Source: Asanoa siamensis (GTDB lineage Bacteria > Actinomycetota > Actinomycetes > Mycobacteriales > Micromonosporaceae). Taken from it: DNA of 64,000 nt. The position numbers and the translations under genes were made by a program. This document shows positions 10,080-17,788 of this stretch, piece by piece. The notes beneath the pieces were generated by a model. The model had not been told where the DNA came from. It did not search any database and saw only the letters and a program-made list of their open reading frames with translations. How positions within the stretch are numbered: the stretch's first letter is position 1; the number at the start of each line of letters is the position of its first letter. The stretch lies in contig NZ_BONE01000022.1 in assembly GCF_016862555.1 (NCBI RefSeq), positions 1-64,000 of the forward strand, in the 5' to 3' direction.

Positions 10080-10790
10080 GTGTCCCTGAGCGCTACGCCC
10101 GTGTCCCGTCCTCGGCTCCTGGACGAGCTGACCGGCCGGATCCTGGCCCAGATCCGTGACGAAGGGTTGCGCCCCGGTGACCGTCTGCCGTCATCGCGCG
10201 CGCTGGCCGAGCGCTTCCTGGTTGCGGTGCCGACCGTGCGGGAGGCGCTGCGCCGGCTCGAGGCGACCGGCGCGGTCGAGCTGCGGCACGGCTCCGGCGT
10301 CTACGTGAAGGCCGACGTGGCCCGGCTGATCATGGTCAACCCCAACCGGCTGCCCCTGGACGCGGGCGCTATCCGCGACCTGCTGGAGGCCCGCGAGCTG
10401 ATCGAGCCGCACCTGGCCGCAGCGGCCGCCCGCAACGCCACCGACGCGCAGCTCGCGGAGCTGGCCGAGGCGTTCTCCCGGACCACCGCGGCCTTAGCGG
10501 AGGATCAGCGCCTGCATCTCGCCAACATGGGCTTCCACTCGACCATCGGCCGGCTCGGCGGCAACCGTGCGCTGGCCCAGGTGCTGGAGTCCCTGATCGA
10601 CCTGCACGACCAGGAGCAGCGGCACATCCTCGACCTTTACGGCGACCGCGACCACGACCACGAGGTGCACGGGGCGATACTGGCGGCCATCCGCGGCCGC
10701 CGGCCCGAGAAGGCGCGGCGGCTGATGACCGACCACCTGCGCGACGTCCGCGAGGTGGTGACCGCCGCGCTGTCCCCGGAGGCCCGATGA
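10080..10790 (+). CDS. GntR/FadR-type transcriptional regulator (FCD domain)
   Basis: 236 residues from the GTG at 10080, chosen because GGAGG lies at 10070-10074 with five bases of spacing; an in-frame GTG at 10068 has a poorer site. The winged helix (PGDRLPSSRALAERFLVAVP, wing HGSGVYV) and FCD domain (LHLANMGFHSTIG, DHDHEVHGAIL) closely parallel the divergent regulator at 9163, and the two look like paralogues from a local duplication. It overlaps the hydrolase gene by ATGA, so it probably controls the hydrolase and perhaps the opposite operon. Confidence 0.9.
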   Translation: MSLSATPVSRPRLLDELTGRILAQIRDEGLRPGDRLPSSRALAERFLVAVPTVREALRRLEATGAVELRHGSGVYVKADVARLIMVNPNRLPLDAGAIRDLLEARELIEPHLAAAAARNATDAQLAELAEAFSRTTAALAEDQRLHLANMGFHSTIGRLGGNRALAQVLESLIDLHDQEQRHILDLYGDRDHDHEVHGAILAAIRGRRPEKARRLMTDHLRDVREVVTAALSPEAR

Positions 10791-11728
10791 CGTTTCACCC
10801 CAACCTGGATCCGGAGCTCGCCGCTCTGCTGGGCTCGTTGGAGGCGCCCTTCGAAGAGCTGAGCGCGCGGCCGTACGCGGAGTTGCCGGCCGCACGCGAG
10901 CCATGGCTGGCGGAGCCGGCGGCGATGTCCGATCCGCGGGTCGTCATCTCCGACGAGCTGGCTGGGTCGGTCCCGGTGCGGATCTTCCGGCCGGCCGGCG
11001 TCACGGGCGTGCTGCCCGGTTTGCTGTGGATCCACGGCGGCGGGCTGCTCGTGGGCAGCGCGCGCAGCGACTCGGCACCGGTCGGCTACACCACGGACGT
11101 GCCGTGCGTGACCGTCTCGGTCGACTACCGGCTCGCGCCCGAGCATCCGTACCCGGCGCAGGTCGATGACTGTTTCGCGGCATTGGTCTGGTTCTTTGCG
11201 AACGCCGCCGAGCTGGGGGTCGACCCGGGGCGGATCGCGATCGGCGGCGGCTCGGCGGGCGGCGGACTGGCCGCGGCGACGGCGCTGCGCGCCAGCGACG
11301 CCGGTGGGCCGTCGGTGGTCTTCCAGCTGCTCGTCGCGCCGATGCTCGACGATCGCGCAGTGACCCCGTCCAGCTCCGCGTTCGACGATCCGCGGATGGG
11401 GTGGACCGCCTCGTCGAACCGCTACGCCTGGCGGGCGCTGCTCGGCGACCGGGCCGGCGGACCGGACGTGTCGCCCTACGCGGCCCCGGCGCGGGCCACG
11501 GACCTGTCGGGCCTGCCGCCAACGTACCTGTGCGTCGGCGAGTTGGAGGTGTTCCGCGACGAATGCGTCGACTACGCGGCCCGGCTCATGCGCGCCGGCG
11601 TTCCGACGGAGCTGCACGTGTTTCCCGGTGCTTTCCACGGGTGGGAGTTCTTCCCGTCGGCCGCGGTGAGTCGCCGGTCCGTCAGCGAACGGGTCGTCGC
11701 CCTGCGCCGGGCGTTCCACCGATCCTGA
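10787..11728 (+). CDS. alpha/beta hydrolase, hormone-sensitive lipase family
   Basis: 313 residues. The oxyanion-hole motif HGGG is at residues 83-86. The nucleophile Ser156 lies in IGGGSAGGG, a GxSAG elbow. The acid is in a segment with CVGELEVFRDE and the catalytic His is in FHGWE near residue 282. There is no signal peptide. This family cleaves short-chain esters, lactones or acylated sugars in the cytoplasm. It is translationally coupled to the GntR gene before it. A role in removing acyl groups or opening lactones of sugar-derived compounds would suit the context, but the substrate is not determined. Confidence 0.9.
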   Translation: MTFHPNLDPELAALLGSLEAPFEELSARPYAELPAAREPWLAEPAAMSDPRVVISDELAGSVPVRIFRPAGVTGVLPGLLWIHGGGLLVGSARSDSAPVGYTTDVPCVTVSVDYRLAPEHPYPAQVDDCFAALVWFFANAAELGVDPGRIAIGGGSAGGGLAAATALRASDAGGPSVVFQLLVAPMLDDRAVTPSSSAFDDPRMGWTASSNRYAWRALLGDRAGGPDVSPYAAPARATDLSGLPPTYLCVGELEVFRDECVDYAARLMRAGVPTELHVFPGAFHGWEFFPSAAVSRRSVSERVVALRRAFHRS

Positions 11729-11730
11729 GC

Positions 11731-11756
11731 TTGCATACAAGTGCACAAGTGTGCAA
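11731..11756. promoter_or_regulatory. candidate GntR operator (imperfect 26-bp palindrome)
   Basis: Centred on GTGCAC, the two 13-base arms begin TTGCATAC and end GTGTGCAA and match in 10 of 13 positions. The element fills most of the 38-base gap between the hydrolase stop and the GntR start at 11767. It contains a TTG-N4-CAA core, common in FadR-type operators. Its place directly upstream of a GntR gene argues for autoregulation of the five-gene operon. Confidence 0.5.
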
Positions 11757-11766
11757 GGGTCCTCGC

Positions 11767-12435
11767 ATGCTGATGCCGGTCGTGCGTACCCGTCGCCGGG
11801 CGTCTGACGAGGTCTACGCGGCGCTGGTGACCGCGATCCGCGACCTGCGGCTCGCCCCGGGCACCGCGCTCTCCGAGACCGACCTCGCCGAACAGCTGGG
11901 TGTGAGCCGCACGCCGTTACGCGAGGCTATCGCCCGGCTCGCCGACGCGGGCCTGGTCACGGTGGTGCCCCAGGTCGGCACGCGGGTCGCGCTGATCCGG
12001 CTGCGGGACGTGGAGGAGGCCCGGTTCGTCCGCGAGAACCTCGAGGCGGCGGCCTTCGCGGGTGCGTGCGGCGGTGACGTCGCCGAGCTGCGTGCGTTGC
12101 TCGACCGCCAGCGCCTGGCCGCGCGGGCCGGCGATCCCGACGGCTTCTTCGCCGCCGACGAGGCGTTGCACGAGCAAATCTTCGTGCTGAGCGGGCATCC
12201 CGGCGCCTGGCAGGCCGTCCAGCGGATGAAGGTGCAGCTCGACCGGTTGCGCCGGCTGAGCCTCCCGGACCCGCGGACGCTGCGCGAGTTGCTCGCCGAG
12301 CACCGGGCGATCGTCGACGCGCTGGAGCGGGGCGACGTGGCCGGCGGCAGCGACCTGGTCCGGGCGCACGCGCGCCGGGCCGCCGACCAGGCACCGGCGC
12401 TCCGGCGCGAGCACCCCGACTATTTCACCGACTGA
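11767..12435 (+). CDS. GntR-family transcriptional regulator (FCD domain)
   Basis: 222 residues starting MLMPVVRTRRR at the ATG at 11767, with an AAGGG ribosome site eight bases before it. The winged helix-turn-helix includes LSETDLAEQLGVSRTPLREA, the classical FadR recognition helix. The FCD domain follows (EARFVRENLEAAAF, DEALHEQIFVLSGH). Its stop and the next ATG share one base (TGATG). It heads an operon with a kinase-like protein, an enolase paralogue, an SDR and an FAH hydrolase, and probably represses it through the palindrome at 11731-11756. A longer open frame beginning at 11401 is a shadow of the hydrolase gene. Confidence 0.9.
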   Translation: MLMPVVRTRRRASDEVYAALVTAIRDLRLAPGTALSETDLAEQLGVSRTPLREAIARLADAGLVTVVPQVGTRVALIRLRDVEEARFVRENLEAAAFAGACGGDVAELRALLDRQRLAARAGDPDGFFAADEALHEQIFVLSGHPGAWQAVQRMKVQLDRLRRLSLPDPRTLRELLAEHRAIVDALERGDVAGGSDLVRAHARRAADQAPALRREHPDYFTD

Positions 12436-13406
12436 TGCTCACCGCCGAGACCGCGGTCGACCACCTGCGCAGCCGGGGCGTGCTGGCGGCGGGCGGCACG
12501 GCCACGCTGCTCGCCGGTGGCGTCAGCGGCGTGGTCGTGCTCGTCTCGGCCGGCGAGCGGCGCCTGGTGGTCAAACAGGCGCTCGACCGGCTGGGCGTCG
12601 CGACCGAATGGCGGGCGAAGCCCGAACGGTTGCTGACCGAGGCTGCGGCGCTGTCGCTGCTGCACTCCCTCACGCCGGCGCACACACCGTCCATGGTGGA
12701 CGTCGACCCGGCCGCGCTGGTGCTGACGATGACCGGTGCGCCGGCCGGCTGGCAGTCGTGGAAGAGCGTGCTGCTGGACGAGCCGCCGTCGGGCGCGCGG
12801 TTCGCCGGTGTGGCCGCGACGCTCGGCCGGATCCTGGGTGCGTGGCACCGCGCGACGGCCGGTGATGCGTCGGTGGCGGCCCGGTTCGCCGACTACGAGG
12901 CGTTCGAACAGCTGCGGGTGGCGCCGTTCCACCGGTTCGTGCGGTCCCGGCATCCGGCCCTCCGCGCCGCGATCGACGCGTGCGTCGACGACCTGACCTC
13001 GGCCCGCGAGTGCCTCGTGCACGGCGACTTCTCGCCCAAGAACGTGCTCGTCGGGCCCGACGGCGGGTTGTGGGTGCTGGACTTCGAGGTCGCGCACGTC
13101 GGCGCGGCGGTGTTCGACCTGGCGTTCCTGCAGTGCCACCTGCTGCTGAAGGCCGTGCACCGGCCCGCGGCGGCGACGGCGTTGCGGGGTGCGGCCGCCG
13201 CGTTCCTGGCGGCGTACGGGCCGGCGCCCGTCGACCGGCTCGGTTGGCACACCGCGTGCCTGCTGCTGTCCCGGGTCGACGGCAAGTCGCCGGCCGACTA
13301 CCTGACGGCGGACGGCCGGGCGCAGGTGCGCGTGTCGGCGGTGCGGGCGCTGGCGGCGTCGGCGAGCCCGACCATCGAGGAGCTGTGGGAAGAGGTGGGC
13401 GGGTGA
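12435..13406 (+). CDS. APH/choline kinase-family phosphotransferase
   Basis: 323 residues with the aminoglycoside-phosphotransferase/protein-kinase-like fold. The nucleotide-binding Lys47 is in LVVKQAL, the catalytic HGDFSPKN spans residues 196-203 (His196, Asp198, Asn203), and the metal-binding Asp216 lies in VLDFEVA. Such enzymes phosphorylate hydroxyls of small molecules with ATP. Here the gene is coupled on both sides, TGATG with the regulator and GTGA with the enolase paralogue. That suggests it phosphorylates a pathway intermediate, which would make sense if the enolase-like enzyme acts on a phosphorylated acid. There is no resistance-gene context, so antibiotic inactivation is not favoured. 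Confidence 0.82.
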   Translation: MLTAETAVDHLRSRGVLAAGGTATLLAGGVSGVVVLVSAGERRLVVKQALDRLGVATEWRAKPERLLTEAAALSLLHSLTPAHTPSMVDVDPAALVLTMTGAPAGWQSWKSVLLDEPPSGARFAGVAATLGRILGAWHRATAGDASVAARFADYEAFEQLRVAPFHRFVRSRHPALRAAIDACVDDLTSARECLVHGDFSPKNVLVGPDGGLWVLDFEVAHVGAAVFDLAFLQCHLLLKAVHRPAAATALRGAAAAFLAAYGPAPVDRLGWHTACLLLSRVDGKSPADYLTADGRAQVRVSAVRALAASASPTIEELWEEVGG

Positions 13407-14656
13407 CCCGGGTCCGGGAGGTGCGCGGCTGGGAGGCGCTCGACTCGCGCGGCCGGCCGACGGTCGCGTGCCGCGTTCTGCTCGACGGGGGAGCGGTGGG
13501 CCTCGCGACCGTGCCGTCGGGCGCCTCGGCGGGTTCGCACGAGGCCGTGGAGCTGCGGGACGGCGGTGCCCGCTACGGCGGCCGCGGCGTGCGTACCGCC
13601 GTGTCCCACGTGGAGGGTGTGCTCGCGGCCGCCGTCGCCGGTGTGGACGTCGCTGCGGTGGACGACGCGCTGCCGTCGGTCGCCTCGCCGCCGTACGCGT
13701 CCGTGGGCGCCAACGCGGTGCTCGCGGTGTCCGTCGCCGCCGCCCGGGCCGCCGCCGCGGACGCGGGTGTCTCGCTCGCGCGGCACCTGACGGGCGCCGG
13801 GCCGCTGCTGCTGCCCATGCCGATGGTCAACGTGGTCTCGGGCGGAGCACACGCGGGCAGCGCGATCGACATCCAGGACGTGTTGGTCGTCCCGCACGCC
13901 GCCGGCAGCTTCGCGGAGGCGATCGAGTGGGCCTCCGCGGTCCGCGCCGCCACCGCCCGCCTGGCCCTGGACGGCGGCCACGACGCGGCCGCGCTGGTCG
14001 CCGACGAAGGCGGGTTGGGTCTGCGGTTGCCGACCAACCGGGCGGCGCTGGAGCTGGTCGTCGACGGCATCGAGGCGGCGGGGCTGACCGGCCGGGTCGG
14101 TCTGGCGCTCGACCTCGCGGCCACGGAGTTCTTCGCCGACGGGGCCTACCAGCTGCGCCGGGAAGGCCGCCACCTGACCGCGGCCGAGCTGGTCGACGAG
14201 GTGGCGTCCTGGTGCGTCGACTATCCGGTGCTCTCCGTCGAGGACCCGCTGGCCGAGGACGACTGGGCCGGCTGGGCGGCGGTGACCGCGCGGCTGCCGG
14301 GCGTACAACTCGTCGGTGATGATCTTTTTGTGACCGATCTGTCGCGGCTCTCGCGCGGGGTTTCCGCCGGCGTCGCCAACGCCGTCCTCGTCAAGCCCAA
14401 CCAGAACGGGCTGGTCAGCGGGGCGGCCGCGGTGGTCGCGGCGGCGCGGTCGGCCGGCTACCGCACGATCGTCTCCGCCCGGTCGGGAGAGACCGAGGAC
14501 GCGTGGGTGGCCGACCTCGCGGTCGGGTGGCGGGCCGGGCAGATCAAGGTCGGCTCGACCCACCGGTCGGAACGCACCGCCAAGTGGAACAGGTTGCTGG
14601 AGTTCGAGGCGCTGGAGGACACGACGTTCGCCGGCCCGTGGGAGGACGTCACATGA
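13403..14656 (+). CDS. enolase paralogue with altered active-site loop
   Basis: 417 residues, recognisably enolase throughout: ALDSRGRPT near residue 13, GASAGSHEAVELRDGG at 40-55, His150 in GGAHAG, Glu202 in DEGG, metal ligands Asp237, Glu280 (VEDP) and Asp306 (VGDD), Lys331 in VKPNQNG and Lys382 in GQIKVG. The loop that in glycolytic enolases reads SHRSGETED is SARSGETED here, so the active-site His (yeast His373) is Ala359. The usual QEF metal-side Glu is Asp159. The GTG start overlaps the kinase stop. The operon setting and these changes suggest a specialised dehydratase or lyase rather than the glycolytic enzyme. The substrate is unknown. Confidence 0.85.
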   Translation: MTRVREVRGWEALDSRGRPTVACRVLLDGGAVGLATVPSGASAGSHEAVELRDGGARYGGRGVRTAVSHVEGVLAAAVAGVDVAAVDDALPSVASPPYASVGANAVLAVSVAAARAAAADAGVSLARHLTGAGPLLLPMPMVNVVSGGAHAGSAIDIQDVLVVPHAAGSFAEAIEWASAVRAATARLALDGGHDAAALVADEGGLGLRLPTNRAALELVVDGIEAAGLTGRVGLALDLAATEFFADGAYQLRREGRHLTAAELVDEVASWCVDYPVLSVEDPLAEDDWAGWAAVTARLPGVQLVGDDLFVTDLSRLSRGVSAGVANAVLVKPNQNGLVSGAAAVVAAARSAGYRTIVSARSGETEDAWVADLAVGWRAGQIKVGSTHRSERTAKWNRLLEFEALEDTTFAGPWEDVT

Positions 14657-15387
14657 ACAGGTTCGAGGGTCGCACCGTGCTGGTCACCGGGGCCGGCTCC
14701 GGCATCGGTTTCGCGATGGCCAGCCGGTTCCTGGCCGAGGGCGCGACGGTCTACGCCGCCGACCTCGCCCCGGCGGGGTGCCCGTCCGGTGCCGTGGCGG
14801 TGAAGGTCGACGTGACGGTCTCGGCCGACATCCAGGCCCTGGTCGACCAGGCGATGACGGAAACCGGGCGGATCGACGTGCTGTGCAACAACGCCGGCCT
14901 CTCGTCGACCACCGACCCGATCGCCTGCTCCGAGGAGGAGTGGGACGCGGTCTTCGCGGTCAACACCCGGGGCGTCTTCCTCGGCTGCAAGTACGCGCTG
15001 CCGCACATGCTGGCCGCCGGCCGGGGCGCGATCGTCAACACCGCGTCGGCGGCGGGACTGGTCGGGCTCAAGGACCGGGCCGCGTACTGCGCCAGCAAGG
15101 GTGCCGTCATCGCGTTCACCAAGCAGGTCGCCGTGCAGTACGCGGGTACCGGGGTGCGGGCCAACAGCGTGTGTCCGGGTACGGTCGACTCGCCCTGGGT
15201 GGGTCGGCTGCTGGCGGCGACCGACGACCCCGTGGCGACGCGCGCACAGCTCGTCGCCCGGCAGCCGATGGGCCGGCTGGCCACCCCGGGCGAGGTGGCC
15301 GCGGCCGCGCTGTACCTGGCGTCGGACGAGGCCGAGTTCGTCACCGGCACGGAGCTGGTGATCGACGGCGGCCTGGTCGCCGCCTGA
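14653..15387 (+). CDS. SDR family oxidoreductase
   Basis: 244 residues starting at the ATG at 14653, which overlaps the enolase-like stop (ATGA). It has cofactor motif TGAGSGIG at 12-19, NNAG at 79-82, Ser132, Tyr145 and Lys149 (YCASK), and the C-terminal TGTELVIDGG. The pairing of an SDR with an FAH-family hydrolase directly downstream is characteristic of non-phosphorylative sugar-acid pathways. There the SDR oxidises a 2-keto-3-deoxy acid to a 2,4-diketo acid and the hydrolase splits it to pyruvate and a small hydroxy acid. That role is inference from context. Confidence 0.9.
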   Translation: MNRFEGRTVLVTGAGSGIGFAMASRFLAEGATVYAADLAPAGCPSGAVAVKVDVTVSADIQALVDQAMTETGRIDVLCNNAGLSSTTDPIACSEEEWDAVFAVNTRGVFLGCKYALPHMLAAGRGAIVNTASAAGLVGLKDRAAYCASKGAVIAFTKQVAVQYAGTGVRANSVCPGTVDSPWVGRLLAATDDPVATRAQLVARQPMGRLATPGEVAAAALYLASDEAEFVTGTELVIDGGLVAA

Positions 15388-15403
15388 GTGAAGGAGAAGC
15401 GGC

Positions 15404-16190
15404 ATGCGACTGATGCGGATCGGCGCGGCCGGAGCGGAGCGTCCCGTCCTGCTCGACGCGTCGGGTCAGCATTTCGACCTGAGCGCCGTCACCGCCGACA
15501 TCGACCCGGCGTTCTTCGCCGGTGACGGCATCGAGCGGGTACGCGCGGCGCACGCCGCGGGTTCGCTGCCGCTCTTCGACGCGGCGGGCCAGCGGATCGG
15601 CGCCCCCATCGCCCGGCCGAGCGTGGTGCTCTGCATCGGGAATGAACTACGCGGCCCACGCGGCGGAGTCGGGCGCGGCCCCACCGGAACAGCCGGTGAT
15701 GTTCTACAAGGCCCCGAACACGGTCGTCGGCCCGGACGACGAGGTCCTGATCCCGCGCGCGTCGAAGGAGACGGACTGGGAGGTGGAGCTGGCGGTCGTG
15801 ATCGGCCGCCGGGCCCGCTACCTGTCGTCCCCGTCGGAGGCTCTTGATTACGTGGCCGGCTACGCGATCGCGAACGACGTCTCGGAGCGCGAGCTCCAGC
15901 TCCGCCAGAGCGGCGGCCAGTGGTCTAAGGGCAAGAGCTGCGAGACGTTCAACCCGCTGGGTCCGTGGCTGGTGACCGCGGACGAGATCGCGGACCCACA
16001 GACCCTGCGCCTCCGCTCCTGGGTCAACGGCGAGCCACGCCAGGACTCGTCGACCGCCGATGGTCTTCTCGGTGGCCACGCTGATCCACCAGCTGAGCCA
16101 GATCACGGTCCTGGAGCCAGGCGACCTGCTCAACACCGGCACCCCGGAAGGCGTGGCCCTGTCGGGCCGCCTCCCTTACCTCGCCGCGGG
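15404..16190 (+). pseudogene. FAH-family hydrolase, twice frameshifted and truncated
   Basis: The three reading frames together spell a fumarylacetoacetase-family protein resembling 2,4-diketo-3-deoxy-L-fuconate hydrolases. The first part (MRLMRIG to VLCIG) is in one frame. An extra A near 15641 shifts to the next (MNYAAHAAESG, metal-site region TDWEVELAVVIG, GGQWSKGKSCETF). A two-base loss near 16060 shifts again (MVFSVATLIHQLSQ, TGTPEGVAL). Coding resemblance stops at LPYLAAG near 16190, where an IS remnant begins, removing roughly the last 20-30 residues. An ATG 16 bases after the SDR stop with GGAG upstream is the original start. The pathway that ends here is therefore probably dead, unless the indels are sequencing errors; the IS truncation would stand regardless. 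Confidence 0.85.
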
Positions 16191-16441
16191 CAGATACCGC
16201 CACGGACAACCCGACCGCACCACGTACAAGATCGCGTTGACGACCTCCCGCCGCGGATGCTTCTCCCGCCGCCCCTCCGTGGCTGGTTCCGGCAGCAGCG
16301 GCTCGATCAGAGCCCACTGGGCATCGGTCAGATCAGACGGGTAACCACGACGCGGTGACGACACCGTGGCAGCCTGCCCTGCATCGCAGCCCATGTCATC
16401 CCGCCGCACCGACCACATGAGACGTTCTCAAACACGCTCTA
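16191..16441 (-). mobile_element. IS5-family (DUF4096-type) transposase remnant, 5' end
   Basis: On the minus strand the sequence begins with a likely terminal inverted repeat (AGAGCGTGTTTGAGAAC, near 16440-16424), as in IS5-group elements of streptomycetes. It continues into the start of a transposase: YPSDLTDAQWALIEPLL, then REVVNAILYVVRSGCPWRYLPA. That is the N-terminal DUF4096-type helix domain, about 60 residues of a roughly 270-residue protein. It breaks off at 16191, where the FAH gene begins, with a short shared CCGCGGG-like microhomology at the joint. The catalytic DDE region is absent, so the element is dead. Confidence 0.75.
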
Positions 16442-16471
16442 AGTGCCGTTGCAGTACTAAGAGGTCCTAAC

Positions 16472-16636
16472 ATGCCTCGTACCCCCGTTGTCTGTCTGCT
16501 GAGGACGGTCATCGATGACGATCACCTGCAGGTGATCTCGGCAGCCAACCCGGACTGGATCTTCCCGTTCACCGGGCTGCAGCCCGCCCAGTTCCGCAAG
16601 CTGGTCCGGCTGGTCGCGCAGCGATGCGGCCGTTGA
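16472..16636 (+). pseudogene. transposase N-terminal fragment
   Basis: A 54-residue frame starting at an ATG, with VISAANPDWIFPFTGLQPAQF and then KLVRLVAQRCGR before a stop. The FTGLxxAQFxKLV pattern resembles the N-terminal helical region of another DDE-type transposase subgroup. It stops abruptly where an oppositely oriented transposase fragment begins at about 16626, so two broken elements are joined head-on. No ribosome site of quality precedes it. Confidence 0.45.
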
Positions 16637-16785
16637 TTTTCTTGCCGTTGTCGAAGCCGCGTTTGGCGACGCCGACGGTGTCGGCGGCCTTGACCGTTTG
16701 CGAGTCCATGATCGCCGCGGTCGGGGTTGGACCTCGCGTTCCACACCGGTGCGTAGCCGGGCCCGGAGCCGGTCGAGGACCAGGT
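16626..16785 (-). pseudogene. transposase internal fragment (DDE region)
   Basis: Two minus-strand frames joined by a frameshift spell the middle of an IS5-family transposase: LVLDRLRARLRTGVER in one, then TPTAAIMDSQTVKAAD and RGFDNGKKINGR in the next. AAIxDSQ carries the first catalytic Asp of the DDE triad, and GKKINGR is its usual follow-on. Neither a start nor a C-terminus is present. This may be the displaced middle of the element whose 5' end is at 16191-16441. Confidence 0.65.
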
Positions 16786-17122
16786 GCGGCGGGCTCCGGA
16801 CCCTTCGGTGCCGGCGAGACCGTTGGATTGCTAGCGCTTCGGAGCACCTCACCGCGGCCCAGTCGAAACCGCGCGCGTGGCGCGGACACGGTGTCCTGAA
16901 AGAACTTGAAGCGACGCCTGTGGCCTCACCGACCCCGGCCGATGGTGTCGGTAGTGGGCGACTTAACGGCGGAACCAAACTTCTGCGACCTCGGCTGGCG
17001 ACACCCGATCCCTCATCCAGCTGCAGTCGTCGTCAGCGGGATGGCTGGCCGGTTGACGCCGTGACATCCCACAGTCCACCACCGGGGTCGGGAACTGCTT
17101 TGAGCTGTGTGGGCAATGACAG
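16786..17122. other. gap between IS debris and sigma-factor operon
   Basis: No gene with convincing codon bias is seen on either strand. The stretch mixes degenerate sequence beyond the transposase fragments with the promoter region of the ECF sigma-factor operon. I could not single out promoter boxes with confidence. Confidence 0.4.
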
Positions 17123-17788
17123 GTGTGTGAACCAATAGTCGAGAGGGCCAGAGATCACATGATCGAGCAGAGACTGGTCGCTGAATCTGGGCGTCGAGAA
17201 GGCGACGAGAGCGAGGCGGATGACGCCGTGATTGTCCGGCGATCCCATCTTGAGCCGGAAGTGTTCGCTGTGCTCTTCCGCCGGCACGCCAGCGTGATCA
17301 AACGTTACATCGCGCGACGCATCGGCCCGCACGACGCGGAGGACGTGCTGGCGGACACGTTCCTGGAGGCGTTTCGGCAGCGCCAGCGTTACGACAGCAG
17401 CCTGGTAGATGCTCGGCCCTGGCTGTACGGCATTGCGACGAACCGATTGGGCAGGTTCCGGCGTACCGAGCTCAAGCAGCTGCGGGCGATGGAGCGCACG
17501 GGCATCGATCCGGTGCTGGTCTGCTTTACCGATCGCAGCGACGCCCGTGTCGGCGCAAAGTTGATGAGCCAGCGGTTGGCCGGAGCACTTGGTCGCCTAT
17601 CGGCTGGTCAGCGAGACGCGCTGCTGCTGATCGCGTGGGCGGAGCTGACGTACGAGGAGACGGCCGCCGCGCTTGGCGTGCCGGTGGGGACGGTGCGGTC
17701 ACGAATCAGCAGGGCGCGGCGCGCGCTACGTGACGCACTCGGTGGGGTCGACCCGACCGCGATTCAGGAGGGATCATTCCATGGATGA
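17123..17788 (+). CDS. ECF RNA polymerase sigma factor
   Basis: 221 residues in the sigma-70 ECF pattern. Region 2 spans about residues 45-110 (VFAVLFRRHASVIKRYIARR, DAEDVLADTFLEAF, RPWLYGIATN). Region 4 spans about 150-205 (LSAGQRDALLLIAWAELTYEETAAALGV, then GTVRSRISRARRAL). The GTG at 17123 is the longest start; an ATG at 17159 is also possible. It ends with an eight-base overlap into the CU044_5270-type gene. In this family arrangement the partner usually acts as, or substitutes for, an anti-sigma factor. The operon also encodes a secreted propeller protein, so the sigma factor may report on the cell surface. Confidence 0.9.
   Translation: MCEPIVERARDHMIEQRLVAESGRREGDESEADDAVIVRRSHLEPEVFAVLFRRHASVIKRYIARRIGPHDAEDVLADTFLEAFRQRQRYDSSLVDARPWLYGIATNRLGRFRRTELKQLRAMERTGIDPVLVCFTDRSDARVGAKLMSQRLAGALGRLSAGQRDALLLIAWAELTYEETAAALGVPVGTVRSRISRARRALRDALGGVDPTAIQEGSFHG

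Noticed and set aside
12435-13406. APH-family gene as an aminoglycoside resistance determinant
   Set aside because: It is translationally coupled to a regulator and an enolase paralogue in a catabolic operon; the fold alone does not imply resistance.
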